A stretch of DNA of 64,000 nt from an uncultured Dorea sp. (GTDB lineage: Bacteria; Bacillota; Clostridia; Lachnospirales; Lachnospiraceae). The notes beneath the pieces were generated by a model, which was given only the letters and a program-made list of their open reading frames with translations, was not told the DNA's origin and ran no database searches. How positions within the stretch are numbered: the stretch's first letter is position 1; each line of letters begins with the position of its first letter. Shown in pieces: positions 43,276-52,700 of the stretch. The stretch spans positions 1 to 64,000 of the forward strand of contig CANTDX010000009.1 of NCBI GenBank assembly GCA_947652615.1, written 5' to 3'. The translations under genes were made by a program, and so were the position numbers.

Positions 43276-44226
43276 CTACATATCCCGTGCAGAAGCAAGA
43301 TTCTCATTCTCCTTGGATGTCCCGGGTACATCCGGTCTCTCATCGATCCTCTGGACCAGGACAAACATGGTCGAAGCCACAAACGCACATGCCACCGTTA
43401 CAATCCCGATCCGCATATGATCCTCGATCAGCCAATCAAGAAGTTCGAACTTCGTCGCGAAAACGGACAGAAGGTTCATGGCTATATGTGCCGCGATCGG
43501 AGCCTTGACAGAACCGTACTTCTCATAGAAATACGCAAGCATCATTCCCAACACAAAACCATACGTCATCTGTACCAGATTCATGTGCATGAATCCAAAT
43601 ACCAGCGCAGAATACAGCGCAGACTGCAGATAGGTTCCCCGCTCCCTCAGCCGCTTAAAGAGCAGCCCGCGGAAGACCAGCTCTTCGCTCATCGGCATCA
43701 GGATCCCCAATACGATGATCTGCACCGGCAGAGACGAAGCATAGAACGCTTCCATCGTCGCCTGATAGGAGTCGCTTATATCCGACAGATTCCCTATGAT
43801 GATCAGATTGTTAAGTCCCAGACTCATGGCAAGAGCCATAAGAAGCCCCGCCGCATATTTCCACAGAGGCGCCTTCTTATTCGGTATAAATCCCGTCATC
43901 CTCTCCCTTACACGGTCCTTGTGGAAGAGAACCAACATCACCGGAATCGTGACGAATGCCGCCACACCCTCGATGGCGGTAGAAAATCCTACGAACTGCT
44001 CCATGATGCTGTCATACAGGTTCATCATCTGCTCCTCGCTCTGCATCGCCGCCATAGACATATCCTGATGAGCCACCATGTACATCATGGTGAATATTCC
44101 TGATGAGATCATACTGACACTGATCGCGATCGCCCACTTGATCACGATCGGTCCCCACAGATGCCAGATCCGCTTCCCGTAATTCTCCGGTGTCATAGGA
44201 GGCACCTGCCCAAATTGCTGTTCCAT
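43276..44226 (-). CDS. CPBP-family intramembrane metalloprotease (Abi/Rce1-like)
   Basis: A 316-residue membrane protein with about eight helices and the three CPBP motifs: EELVFRGLLFKRL (Glu-Glu and Arg), FGFMHMN (His) and IAAHIAMNLL (His, Asn). These form an intramembrane active site as in Rce1-type CAAX proteases. In bacteria they serve bacteriocin self-protection, processing of small peptides or unknown tasks. GAGAGG precedes the ATG at 44226. A single gene unit with its own promoter and terminator; substrate unknown. Confidence 0.9.
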   Translation of the reverse strand: MEQQFGQVPPMTPENYGKRIWHLWGPIVIKWAIAISVSMISSGIFTMMYMVAHQDMSMAAMQSEEQMMNLYDSIMEQFVGFSTAIEGVAAFVTIPVMLVLFHKDRVRERMTGFIPNKKAPLWKYAAGLLMALAMSLGLNNLIIIGNLSDISDSYQATMEAFYASSLPVQIIVLGILMPMSEELVFRGLLFKRLRERGTYLQSALYSALVFGFMHMNLVQMTYGFVLGMMLAYFYEKYGSVKAPIAAHIAMNLLSVFATKFELLDWLIEDHMRIGIVTVACAFVASTMFVLVQRIDERPDVPGTSKENENLASARDM

Positions 44227-44264
44227 ATTCGTCCTCTCTTTCATCCAAACAGTATACTTAACTT

Positions 44265-44293
44265 ATTCTACTTCTCTGCTATGGAACATGCAA
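44265..44293 (-). promoter_or_regulatory. Promoter of the CPBP protease gene
   Basis: TTGCAT (44293-44288), 17-bp spacer, TAGAAT (44270-44265) on the minus strand, about 40 bp before the start codon. Confidence 0.55.
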
Positions 44294-44320
44294 TTAAAAA
44301 AGTATTAAATTTGATAAAAC

Positions 44321-44359
44321 TGCGGAAACCGCAATACTCTGACACTCAGAATACTGCGG
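44321..44359 (-). terminator. Alternative hairpins between the XRE and CPBP genes
   Basis: Minus-strand RNA can form a 14-bp stem with two wobble positions (CCGCAGTATTCTGA/TCAGAGTATTGCGG, 44359-44329) or a later short hairpin TGCGG-TTT-CCGCA (44333-44321) with TTTT behind it. The two share TGCGG and exclude each other. It may end the XRE transcript. The remaining 44360-44508 holds a TATGAT -10-like element near 44490 and no convincing gene. Confidence 0.45.
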
Positions 44360-44508
44360 CTCCCTGAAACTACAATATACTACTCTTATCTTTCGGTACA
44401 CTTCCAATCCTTCTTATCCGTTAAGCTCCTTCCGTGTACTGATACAGCATTTCGCTTTTGTCTCTTAGCTCTCTTCTTCCTTTGTTGAAACTATCATACC
44501 ACAAAATA

Positions 44509-44907
44509 TTATTTTTTGCATCCAGGTACAAACTGATTGACAAAAAATTTATTCCAGTTCTGAGATGCATGCAAATATACCAGCAGAGCCCCCGCCGCTA
44601 TCCGGCATCTCAGATCCATCAGCTCACACTCAAGCGTCCGCTGCCGCTTGTAACACGCTGCATTGCCGCCTTCGTCTCCCTCATCTTGTATAACGATCAA
44701 AGAATCCATCGGTACCTCCAGAAGTCTTGACAGCGCGTAGAAATTATCCAACGACGGCAGATTCCGCCCCCGAAACCAGTCATACACCGACTGCATCGCC
44801 GCAAAATTCATATAACTCTTAATCTCCTTCGCCCCGACTCCCTTCAGATCACAGATCTCCTTGATCCTCTTTCCCGTCTCCACAATATCAATGATCGGAT
44901 ACCGCAT
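44509..44907 (-). CDS. XRE-type helix-turn-helix protein
   Basis: A 132-residue DNA-binding protein. Residues 1-70 have an XRE-like helix-turn-helix (IKEICDLKGVGAKEIKSYMNFAAMQSVYDWFRGRNLPSLDNFYALSRLLEVPMDSLI). The remainder is a short basic helix and a hydrophobic patch (CRIAAGALLVYLHA). AAGGAGTGAG precedes the ATG at 44907. The target is unknown; it stands between two terminators as a single-gene unit. Confidence 0.78.
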   Translation of the reverse strand: MRYPIIDIVETGKRIKEICDLKGVGAKEIKSYMNFAAMQSVYDWFRGRNLPSLDNFYALSRLLEVPMDSLIVIQDEGDEGGNAACYKRQRTLECELMDLRCRIAAGALLVYLHASQNWNKFFVNQFVPGCKK

Positions 44908-44940
44908 GCTTCTCACTCCTTTTGGCACATCCTCACTTCA

Positions 44941-44984
44941 AAAGGCCAAGCCTCTTCCTTACATCAGAAGATCGCTCGGCCTTT
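44941..44984 (-). terminator. Terminator of the cupin regulator/YbaK unit
   Basis: Stem AAAGGCC-N-AGC/GCT-N-GGCCTTT with a short T run on the minus strand, 18 bp after the YbaK-type gene. Confidence 0.75.
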
Positions 44985-45002
44985 CTCTTATGTATTCCCG
45001 TA

Positions 45003-45494
45003 TTACAGCTTCACCTTCACCACATCCACGTCAAGATCCCATAAGAACTTGTCCAGATCCTTGAAGGACAAGAACACCGTCGCCGTATTCTCAAGCGGAT
45101 GGATGCCAAGACTCTTGCATCTACTCAGATCCTTATCAATGAAGAATTCTACCGCATGGTCCGTATCATTCATCAGGCCAAAAGGAGTCACACTCCCCTG
45201 CTTAAGGCCCAGATACTTCTCCAGACGGTCCTCCGAAGCGAAGCTTAAGTTCCCGCCTCCAAGCTGTCTGCCAAGAGCCTTAAGGTCTACCTTCTTGTCT
45301 TCCTCACAGGTTACAAGGAAATGCCTCTTTCCCTTCGAATCTCTCAAGAACAGATTCTTGCACAGGGTTCCTTTCTCCGGCAAACCCAGCCTGTCCATAT
45401 CCTCCATCGTATACACCGGCTCATGCTCCACAACCTCGTATTTGATTTTTAACTTGTCAAGCGCGTCATATACTCGCTGCTTCTGATCCTCCAT
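45003..45494 (-). CDS. YbaK/ProX-type aminoacyl-tRNA deacylase
   Basis: A 163-residue editing protein of the YbaK/ProXp family (PrdX-like), which removes wrongly attached amino acids from tRNA, usually Ala or Cys from tRNA-Pro. Visible features are YEVVEHEPVYTMEDM, GTLCKNLFLRD (conserved Lys), LGGGNLSFASEDRLEKYLGLKQGSVTPFGLMND and the C-terminal HPLENTATV. GGAGAG precedes the ATG at 45494. It follows an XRE-cupin regulator by 38 bp. Confidence 0.9.
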   Translation of the reverse strand: MEDQKQRVYDALDKLKIKYEVVEHEPVYTMEDMDRLGLPEKGTLCKNLFLRDSKGKRHFLVTCEEDKKVDLKALGRQLGGGNLSFASEDRLEKYLGLKQGSVTPFGLMNDTDHAVEFFIDKDLSRCKSLGIHPLENTATVFLSFKDLDKFLWDLDVDVVKVKL

Positions 45495-45532
45495 ACAGTA
45501 ATCTCTCCTCTCTATTCGGGATAACGTATTAT

Positions 45533-46084
45533 CTAAGGATAATGAACCACAACACATGCGGTCACCATCCCCATCCCTGTATTCTTATATACATATTCGT
45601 CGAAAGCATTGTAGGAAGCCGAGTCCCCTGCCTTCAACACATACTCCCTGTCGTCAAAACTCAACGTCAGTTCTCCGGAATAAACGGTAATAAATTCCCT
45701 GGTCCCACTCATCTGCCGGTTCCCCTGCATCCTGCCTCCTTCATCGAATTCCAGGTCAAAGATCTCAAAATCCTGTCCCTCTCTGAACTCAAAGACAGGA
45801 TAAAGACGGTACTTTCCTTCGTCGCCGATAAGCGGCGTCACCTTCGGCTTGCCCGTCTTCGAGAAGGGCTTAGGCTTATCCGCCGTAAATGCAGTCACCG
45901 GAACCTTCAAGCCAAGCGACAGCTTATATACTGTCGATATCGTGGGATTCACTTCCCCGCGCTCCAACTGGCTTAACATACTCTTGCTGATAGAAGTAAG
46001 GGATGATACCTGTTCCAGACTCAATTCCTTTCGCTTCCTGATCTCTCTCAGATTACCCGCAATAATATGATTCAAGTACTCCAA
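45533..46084 (-). CDS. XRE-family regulator with cupin domain
   Basis: A 183-residue regulator: N-terminal helix-turn-helix (NLREIRKRKELSLEQVSSLTSISKSMLSQLERGEVNPTISTVYKLS) and C-terminal cupin (about 100-183: EGGRMQGNRQMSGTREFITVYSGELTLSFDDREYVLKAGDSASY). Members such as PuuR sense small molecules through the cupin and control amine, amino acid or antibiotic genes. It leads the YbaK-type gene and may regulate it. Confidence 0.92.
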   Translation of the reverse strand: MEYLNHIIAGNLREIRKRKELSLEQVSSLTSISKSMLSQLERGEVNPTISTVYKLSLGLKVPVTAFTADKPKPFSKTGKPKVTPLIGDEGKYRLYPVFEFREGQDFEIFDLEFDEGGRMQGNRQMSGTREFITVYSGELTLSFDDREYVLKAGDSASYNAFDEYVYKNTGMGMVTACVVVHYP

Positions 46085-46163
46085 AGGGATTCCTCCTTAA
46101 AATTCCTGTATATTAAATTTTTATCTATTATATTGCAAACCCGCTGAAAAGTAAAGACAAAAA

Positions 46164-47084
46164 TTAATCAAAGCATCCTGCCACCGCCTCTTCATACCTG
46201 TCCGCTTTCTCAGCCTTCCTGATCTGCTTAAGCTGCTTCTTACAATCCGGGAAAGAACCGCCAAGATACCCCCAGATCTCCTTCATCTTGAACAATACAT
46301 TCTTATCCCCCATGCCGGTCCTCTGATACTCCTCATATATCTGATCATGGAACCTTCGAAGCACCTCCCTTTCTGCCGGTCCCCGGCCCTTTATCTCCCC
46401 TAGCAGCCCCGGATTCCCTATGATCCCTCTTCCGATCATACAGGCCCTTATCTGCGGGAATCTCTCTTCGATTGACCTGGCATCTTCCCTTGAACAGATA
46501 TCTCCGTTATAGCACAGGACGGCTCTGCTTGCCTTGACCGCCTCCCCGAACACCTCAAGGTTCGGCTTATTCTTATAGAAATCCGTCTGAACCCTGGGAT
46601 GGATGATCAACTCCTCCAACGGATACTGGTTATAGATCTTAAGAAGCCGTGCGAATTCTTCCGGATCCGCCTTCCCGATCCTGGTCTTGACCGATATCTT
46701 CACTTCTGTTCCTGCAAAGATCTCATCCAAGAATCTGTCAAGCCCTTCCGGATCTGCCAGGAAGCCTGATCCCCTTCCCTTGGAAACAACCGTCTTGGAC
46801 GGACATCCCAGATTCAGATTGATCTCGTCATACCCATAATATGTAAGCTTCTTAACCGTTCCAAGGAAATCCTCTGCCCGGTTCGTAAGGATCTGCGGGA
46901 CAGTCCGCATCCCCTTATTGTTCTCCGGCAGGATCTCCGCCAGCTCCTTCGAATTGAATCCTCTCTTCGTGTGAGGGGATAAGAATGGTATAAAATACTT
47001 ATCCATAGGCGGGAAACAGTCGTGATATGCCCTCCGGTAGATTCTTGTAGTAATCCCCTCCAACGGGGCAAGATAATATTGCAT
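46164..47084 (-). CDS. dus: tRNA-dihydrouridine synthase family protein
   Basis: A 306-residue FMN enzyme that reduces uridine to dihydrouridine in the tRNA D-loop. The TIM-barrel motifs are MQYYLAPLEGITTRIYR, NLGCPSKTVVSKGRGSGFL with the catalytic Cys, VKTRIGKADPEEF, LIIHPRVQTDFY, CYNGDICS and MIGRGIIGNP. Which U is modified cannot be assigned by eye. Confidence 0.92.
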   Translation of the reverse strand: MQYYLAPLEGITTRIYRRAYHDCFPPMDKYFIPFLSPHTKRGFNSKELAEILPENNKGMRTVPQILTNRAEDFLGTVKKLTYYGYDEINLNLGCPSKTVVSKGRGSGFLADPEGLDRFLDEIFAGTEVKISVKTRIGKADPEEFARLLKIYNQYPLEELIIHPRVQTDFYKNKPNLEVFGEAVKASRAVLCYNGDICSREDARSIEERFPQIRACMIGRGIIGNPGLLGEIKGRGPAEREVLRRFHDQIYEEYQRTGMGDKNVLFKMKEIWGYLGGSFPDCKKQLKQIRKAEKADRYEEAVAGCFD

Positions 47085-47174
47085 TGCCTTTGGTCTCCTT
47101 TCGCTTCCCTATCATACCATAAACAGCCCGCCTAAGGCTACTCCTATTTTCCGCCGCAGCTTCGTTCATGGGAA

Positions 47175-48404
47175 TCAGAAATGTCTCACAAGCAGACTGT
47201 CATCCCCAAGAAGCTCTTCAACGGTATGCATCCCCAGTTCCTTAAGCACTCTCTGCACATAAGGATTTTCAAGCGGCGTCCGATATCGGGCGCTGCTGCC
47301 GTACGCATCCACATGTGCCTCTCCCTCTTTCACACCAAGGATTGCTTTTGGGCCGCCGACACATCCGCCGACACATCCCATTCCCTCGAAAAAGTTCGCA
47401 TCCGTCTTACCATCTTTAATCCGCCCGATCATCTCCATACATGCCCTCGTCCCATCCGCCTGTTCCGAACGGACACGGATACTGCGCCCCGGCTGCAGTT
47501 GATCTACCATCTCAGATACCGCCCGGCTTACTCCCCCGGTTCTTGCATAGAGCTGGCCTGCTTTTGACGCATGCTCCTTTGGGGCGTCCTTAAGTTCTTC
47601 CGGACGGATATCTGCCGCATCAAATATATCCTTCACTTCCTGGAAGGTCAGCACATAGTCCACCGCATCCGCAATGTCAGGTTCCTTTGCCTCCTGCTTT
47701 TTTGCCAGACAAGGCCCCGCGAACACCGTGAGTGCATCCGGATGAAGCCTCTTAATCATACGGCCGCATGCGATCATAGGGGAGACGGCTCCCGGAACAT
47801 GCGGCATCAATTCATGATAGATCTTTCTGATCATAGCAATCCACACAGGACAACAGCAGCTTGTCAGCTGATAATCCCCTTCCCGCTTCACATGCTCATC
47901 GAACTCCAGCGCCTCCTTAAGAGTCAGGATGTCTGCAAATAAGGCAACCTCTACCATCCCGGTAAATCCCAGCGCCTTAAAAGCTGTCCGAAGTTTCCCC
48001 GGCGTCACCGCTTCACTGAACTGCCCCAGGAATGCAGGCGCCACCATCATATAGACAGGTCCTTTCGCCTCCCGCACCGCCTTCATTGCCGGAAGCACAT
48101 CCTTACCGGCAGTCAGACGGCCGCTTTGGCAGGCTTCCACACACGCCTCACATCCAGTACAAAGCGAAGGATTGATCTCAAGCTTTCCTTCTTTGTTCCA
48201 CTCGATCGCATCAAAAATGCAGCTATTCTTACACGCTCTGTCATAAGCACATTTCTCGCACTCCTCCACATTCAGGACCGCAGCATATCTCTCCGGATGC
48301 AGCAGACAGTCCAGATGATGCGGATCGTACTCTTCCGGCAGCGATTCATCATCCGCCATTTTTCTTTTAAGAAGCTCCCTGTATAATTCATCGAATGTTT
48401 TCAT
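47175..48404 (-). CDS. [FeFe]-hydrogenase-like protein, possible group B
   Basis: A 409-residue protein with ferredoxin-type Cys at the N-terminus (CEKCAYDRACKNSC, CTGCEACVEACQ) and a hydrogenase H-cluster domain. The three H-cluster signatures are TSCCCPVW, GPCLAKK and EGMGCVGGCVGGPK. The extra Cys in the first signature and GPC in place of MPC set it apart from classical group A enzymes and fit my recollection of group B clostridial hydrogenases. It could exchange electrons with ferredoxin to make or use H2. It follows a 51-aa gene by 10 bp. Confidence 0.88.
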   Translation of the reverse strand: MKTFDELYRELLKRKMADDESLPEEYDPHHLDCLLHPERYAAVLNVEECEKCAYDRACKNSCIFDAIEWNKEGKLEINPSLCTGCEACVEACQSGRLTAGKDVLPAMKAVREAKGPVYMMVAPAFLGQFSEAVTPGKLRTAFKALGFTGMVEVALFADILTLKEALEFDEHVKREGDYQLTSCCCPVWIAMIRKIYHELMPHVPGAVSPMIACGRMIKRLHPDALTVFAGPCLAKKQEAKEPDIADAVDYVLTFQEVKDIFDAADIRPEELKDAPKEHASKAGQLYARTGGVSRAVSEMVDQLQPGRSIRVRSEQADGTRACMEMIGRIKDGKTDANFFEGMGCVGGCVGGPKAILGVKEGEAHVDAYGSSARYRTPLENPYVQRVLKELGMHTVEELLGDDSLLVRHF

Positions 48405-48414
48405 AACTCCCTCT

Positions 48415-48570
48415 CTAATCCTGCTTCCCGATCTTAACCGACACTTCCGTAAGCTTCACGATATTCGTCTGCTCCTGAGTATTTTTCCCTTTTCCTTTTT
48501 GCTGCTCTTCCCTCTTCTTCGCCGCATACAGATTCCCCGGAAGAAGATCCAGTTTCAATTCCTTCATCAT
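48415..48570 (-). CDS. 51-aa basic protein upstream of the hydrogenase-like gene
   Basis: ATG at 48570 after GAAAGGAG; 51 residues beginning MMKELKLDLLPGNLYAAKK, then a Lys/Gln/Glu-rich stretch and a C-terminal beta-like TNIVKLTEVSVKIGKQD. The stop lies 10 bp before the hydrogenase-like gene, whose own GAGGGAG follows. The ribosome binding site, tight spacing and codon use like its neighbours argue for a real gene. No family recognised; perhaps a small partner or maturation factor. Confidence 0.68.
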   Translation of the reverse strand: MMKELKLDLLPGNLYAAKKREEQQKGKGKNTQEQTNIVKLTEVSVKIGKQD

Positions 48571-48696
48571 TTCACGTGCTCCTTTCAGCCAAGTCCTTTT
48601 GCTAAATAGTATGCACGTCCATCCCTAAACTATACATCCGTTCTCCGTCATCCATGCTTCTGCCGGAAAGTCAAAGATCTCGCGGGAATCAAAACG

Positions 48697-48753
48697 CCCC
48701 GGGAACCGGCACGGGCACAGATCCATCATCTGTGCCTCGTACCTGCCCCGGGG
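48697..48753 (-). terminator. Long hairpin after the cohesin-like anchor gene
   Basis: Outer arms CCCCGGG/CCCGGGG and inner arms GGCACAGA/TCTGTGCC fold a 57-nt structure downstream of the anchor gene. No T run follows, so it may protect the 3' end or weakly terminate. Confidence 0.5.
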
Positions 48754-48778
48754 CAGACATTCTTCATACAATCTTCTG

Positions 48779-49756
48779 CTAACGGCCGCTTCTGCGCCGG
48801 CAGCGGACATTCACTCCCAGCACAGCCATACACAATACCGCAGCCAACACATATGTGACAGCCGGATTCGTATCTCCGGTCTTGACACTCTGCACTCTGG
48901 TTCCATTCTGCCTGCGGTTCTGGTCGATTGCGTCTTTTCCGGTATCAGTGGTATTATTCCCGGAATTCTGGTTGCTCTCGAAGAGCGCCAGTGCGTTCTC
49001 CAGATTCAAAAGCGCCGCCTGCAATTCCTCCAGGCTCGCATTCGGATCAGCCAGTACCCGCTTCGCCTCGTCGATGGCCCTCTGCAGGTCTTCCGTCCGG
49101 TCCTCTGCCGGAATCATCTCCGCTCTCTCTATGAGCGCCTGAAGCTCGGCTCTTACAGCCTCGATCTCCGGCGTCAGACCCGGCTGGTCACCCGGTTTAT
49201 TGCCTGACGGCCCGCCCGGCTTCTCCGGACCATCCCCGTTTCCATAGCCGAAGAAGTCCTCCTCCGTAACCGGCGCCGCAGTATTGCCCCGTACCACCTT
49301 AAGCTCACTCTTCTCGACATCGATCACAAAGGGCACCCGGCTTCCGTCAACCCTGTTCGTTATGTACACACTGCCTACGTCCAGGATATCTCCGCTTTCG
49401 GCCGCCGTGAATAAAGGCATCGTTCCCGCAATGTAGATATTCAAGACCGGGCCCTCGTGGGAGCGGTAAGTATGCACCTTCGTATTTCCTTCTATCCAAT
49501 CTGTAAAATCAACCGCAGGCTGGATATCGCCCGCGCCCACAGACCCGTCCGTCAAGTCTATGGCGAGGCTGACCGACACAGTGGTAATCCCCTCCTGCGC
49601 GGCCTTAGGAAGGGTCAGCTTCACAGAAGATACGTCCCCTTCTTCATTCTCAGTCACATCGAACGCCGACGCGGCAGCCGATGCCTTGAGCGGCAGCATT
49701 GCGATAAATGCGAACACTGCCATGATCATACCCAGATTTATTATATATTTCTTCAT
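48779..49756 (-). CDS. Surface-anchored protein with cohesin-like domain
   Basis: A 325-residue secreted protein: signal peptide (1-28, ending ASA), a ~125-residue beta-rich domain (31-156) with cohesin-like features (VSVSLAIDL, VLNIYIAGTMPLF, GDILDVGSVYITN), a Pro/Gly linker, a helical FIVAR-like bundle (about 195-262), an Asn/Gln/Thr stretch, then VKTGD (291-295), a hydrophobic helix (298-315) and an RCRRR tail. The last three match a sortase-type sorting signal, with VKTGD as a variant of the LPXTG motif. It follows the M60 gene by 21 bp, so the two form an operon. The cohesin call is by pattern only and is the main uncertainty. Confidence 0.72.
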   Translation of the reverse strand: MKKYIINLGMIMAVFAFIAMLPLKASAAASAFDVTENEEGDVSSVKLTLPKAAQEGITTVSVSLAIDLTDGSVGAGDIQPAVDFTDWIEGNTKVHTYRSHEGPVLNIYIAGTMPLFTAAESGDILDVGSVYITNRVDGSRVPFVIDVEKSELKVVRGNTAAPVTEEDFFGYGNGDGPEKPGGPSGNKPGDQPGLTPEIEAVRAELQALIERAEMIPAEDRTEDLQRAIDEAKRVLADPNASLEELQAALLNLENALALFESNQNSGNNTTDTGKDAIDQNRRQNGTRVQSVKTGDTNPAVTYVLAAVLCMAVLGVNVRCRRRSGR

Positions 49757-49777
49757 GTTCTACTCCTTTTATCGCTG

Positions 49778-52700
49778 TTAGTTATTGCCGCTTAGTTCAA
49801 TATTAGGCAAACTTTCTGGCATGGTTACGAATACGGTATCGCTGACAAGCCTCTGGCCTTCCAGCGTCAGGGCATTATCTACACGGTACAGCTCTGCCCG
49901 CACCTGCTTAAGGGATGAAAGATCCGCATTCCCCGGCAGCCAGTAGATCCAGGTTCCGTCATAAGTATCCTGGATCGGCCCCGTCTCCTGCTTCGGTGTA
50001 AATACTACCTGTTCTGCGTTCAGAGAACCATCCGTCCCCTTGCCGCCGACGATATTGCCGGCCTGGTCATAGAGCAGCACCACATTGTAAGCCGAATTCC
50101 CCTTATAGGTTCCGGTGAATACGATGGAGCCTTTGGGAATCACATCCGCATCCTTCTGCCCGTACTTGTAATCGTTAGCAAGCCTGCCGATCGCAGCCGC
50201 TCCGCCCTGGGTATTCCTGAACTCCACATCATCGCCCGTTACGCCAAATACATCCAGCTCTGTGATCGCGATCTCTGTTCCCTTCTGGTTCTTGATGGCA
50301 AGCTTCATCGCTGTTGTCTGATACAGCGCAATATTGTTCTTAGTACCTTCCTTCGCGAAATACACCGTTCCCGTTGCCCCGAATGTTCCCGCTGCCGCTT
50401 CTGTCCACGTGCCGTCCGCTTCATTCTTCACATAGATACTGTAATCCTTGATCGGATTGCCGCTGTTCACCGTATACTTAAGTCCCGCAACCGTAACCGG
50501 CTTGTTGAATTCCATCAGGACTTCTGCATTGACGCCCGCGGTACCGGTATATACGGTATCGCTCTTATTATCCACCGCCTTCATGATCGGCGCTTCTGCC
50601 ACCGGCCCGCACGGATCATCGTCATTCCCCTGACCGGCCCCTGCCACATTCGTAGCCGTCATATCCTTGGTGCTGACCGTCCAGTGTGTCTTGTCGATCT
50701 CACCCTGATGCTTGATCTTAAGCGATGGCAGTGTCTTTACCGCAGAGCGGTTCAGATACTTGTCAATCAGCGTAACCTCATAGGTCACGACACGGTTGTT
50801 CATAGTTGTTATGACATCTGTGAACTGGCTTCCGGTCGCAAATCCTACGACCTCCTTCTCCACATTGCCATTAGAGGTGGTGCAGCGCACGATCTCATAT
50901 CCTTGTACATCTGCCGCGTTGATGTTCTTAGAACTTAAGGTGATATCCACCTGGTTCGCAGCACTGGCATTAATTACGGCTGTCGTTCCGTCGCCGACTG
51001 CCTCTGCCGTTCCGGACGTTCCGAGAGAACTGCCCCCTCCGCCTAAGCGGTATACGCGGGAGTTATCATCTACATAGTAGATCGCCCTCGTCTCTACCGG
51101 GAACTGCTTCGCATAGATCTCAGTATCCTGGTTCGGAGTCATACCCCAGCGGATGAAGAAATCAAGGATATTCTTCCCTGCCGCCCCGCAGGCCAGCCGC
51201 ATCAGATCTTGATCCTTATCTCCCGTCAGCGTAAGCGCCACACCGCCCGGCGCCGGTGCCTTCGCCGGAGTCCTTGCATAGGTATCCACCCTTGCGAAGA
51301 ACAGGCTGCCAAGCTGCGTCTTATAATCCGCATAAGTCTTATAGTTGAATCCGTTGTCATATGCCAGATGCAGCTGCCAGTACATACCTAACTGTGTAAA
51401 TACGTTGGATGCACGGCCTTTCGTGCCTGACGTGACTTTCTCAAACACCTTATCGTAGCTGAAACGTACCGTCTGATTATCATCCCTTGCCTGTGCAAGC
51501 ACCGCGAAATAATTGTTCGTGATCTCCGCGACCGCATAGGTTCCCTGGTTAATACAGTGCCCGATCTCATGGGCAATTCCCCAGCCATAATACTGGCCGC
51601 TCTTATATTTTCCTGATTCATCAGAAACTACCGGAATTCCGCCCATCATACCCGGCGCCGAACCCCACTCGATACCGATATGGTTGCCTGACGCGTACAT
51701 GAACGCTCCGGCGAACATCCGCTGATAACGAATATTCAGGTGATTCACCGGAATCTTGTCTTTGGCATCCGGTGCGTTATTATTCAGGCCCTTATGCTGG
51801 TAGAACAATCCCATCATACCTTCCATGGCATCCATAGAAGTCACCAGCTTCTGCGCTCTGGCCTGTGTGCTTCCGTCTCCGGTTCCGGCAAGGATCTGCT
51901 GTGCCGGAAGTGATAACATCATAGTATCCAGCATGATATCGGACGCACCTAAGATACAATCCGGTGCACGATACTCATACTGCACAGATGAAAGCTTGGA
52001 ATTCTTATGCACCTCATCATGCTTCGCCTGGATACTGCCGACATAGGCATCCAGCTTCGTAATATATTCTTCTGCTCTCGCAAGACGTGTATTGGCATCG
52101 CTGACCTGATACAGATCGAGCCTTGGAACTTCCACTCCGCCGTTCACACGAACCGCATAGCGGTCATTGGCGCTATTGCCCGTATACTGGACATACAGCG
52201 CTCCTCCGGACTCCGCGTCCACCGACCAGAGCTTCGGGATCGTGATGTCATTCCTTCCGATCTTAAGCGTCGCTACTACCTTGAACATAGCGCTGGCTTC
52301 CGAGTGATACTGTGTACTCACAAGCTGCAGGTTCGTCGTATCGCCGGTCTTCTTCGTGTTATGTCCGACATAGACAGTAATCTCCTCACCTGCCGCCGCC
52401 GTAACTCCAAGCGGCTGCCATGAATTCAGTCCGCCAAAGCCCCGTCCTACATCTCTGGTTGTAATGGTATTATAGATACCTACCGTCTCTGTCAACTGCT
52501 TGGAATTCAGGATATCCTCCGCAGTCTTAAGTTCACGCTCCAGATATTCCTTATCCGGATGATATTCCTTGCTTACCGGATCCGGGGTATTGATCCGCTT
52601 CCTCAGCGCATCGATCGCCGCCTGATCCACGTCGCTTCTAAGCACCGTATGAAGATCGTCCTCATATAGCGCCATAATATCTCTCTCTATCGAATCATAG

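Noticed and set aside
48625..48810. A 61-codon minus-strand open frame downstream of the cohesin-like gene
   Set aside because: It overlaps the end of that gene and runs through the long GC-rich hairpin at 48697-48753, with no ribosome binding site; better explained as structured 3' sequence.
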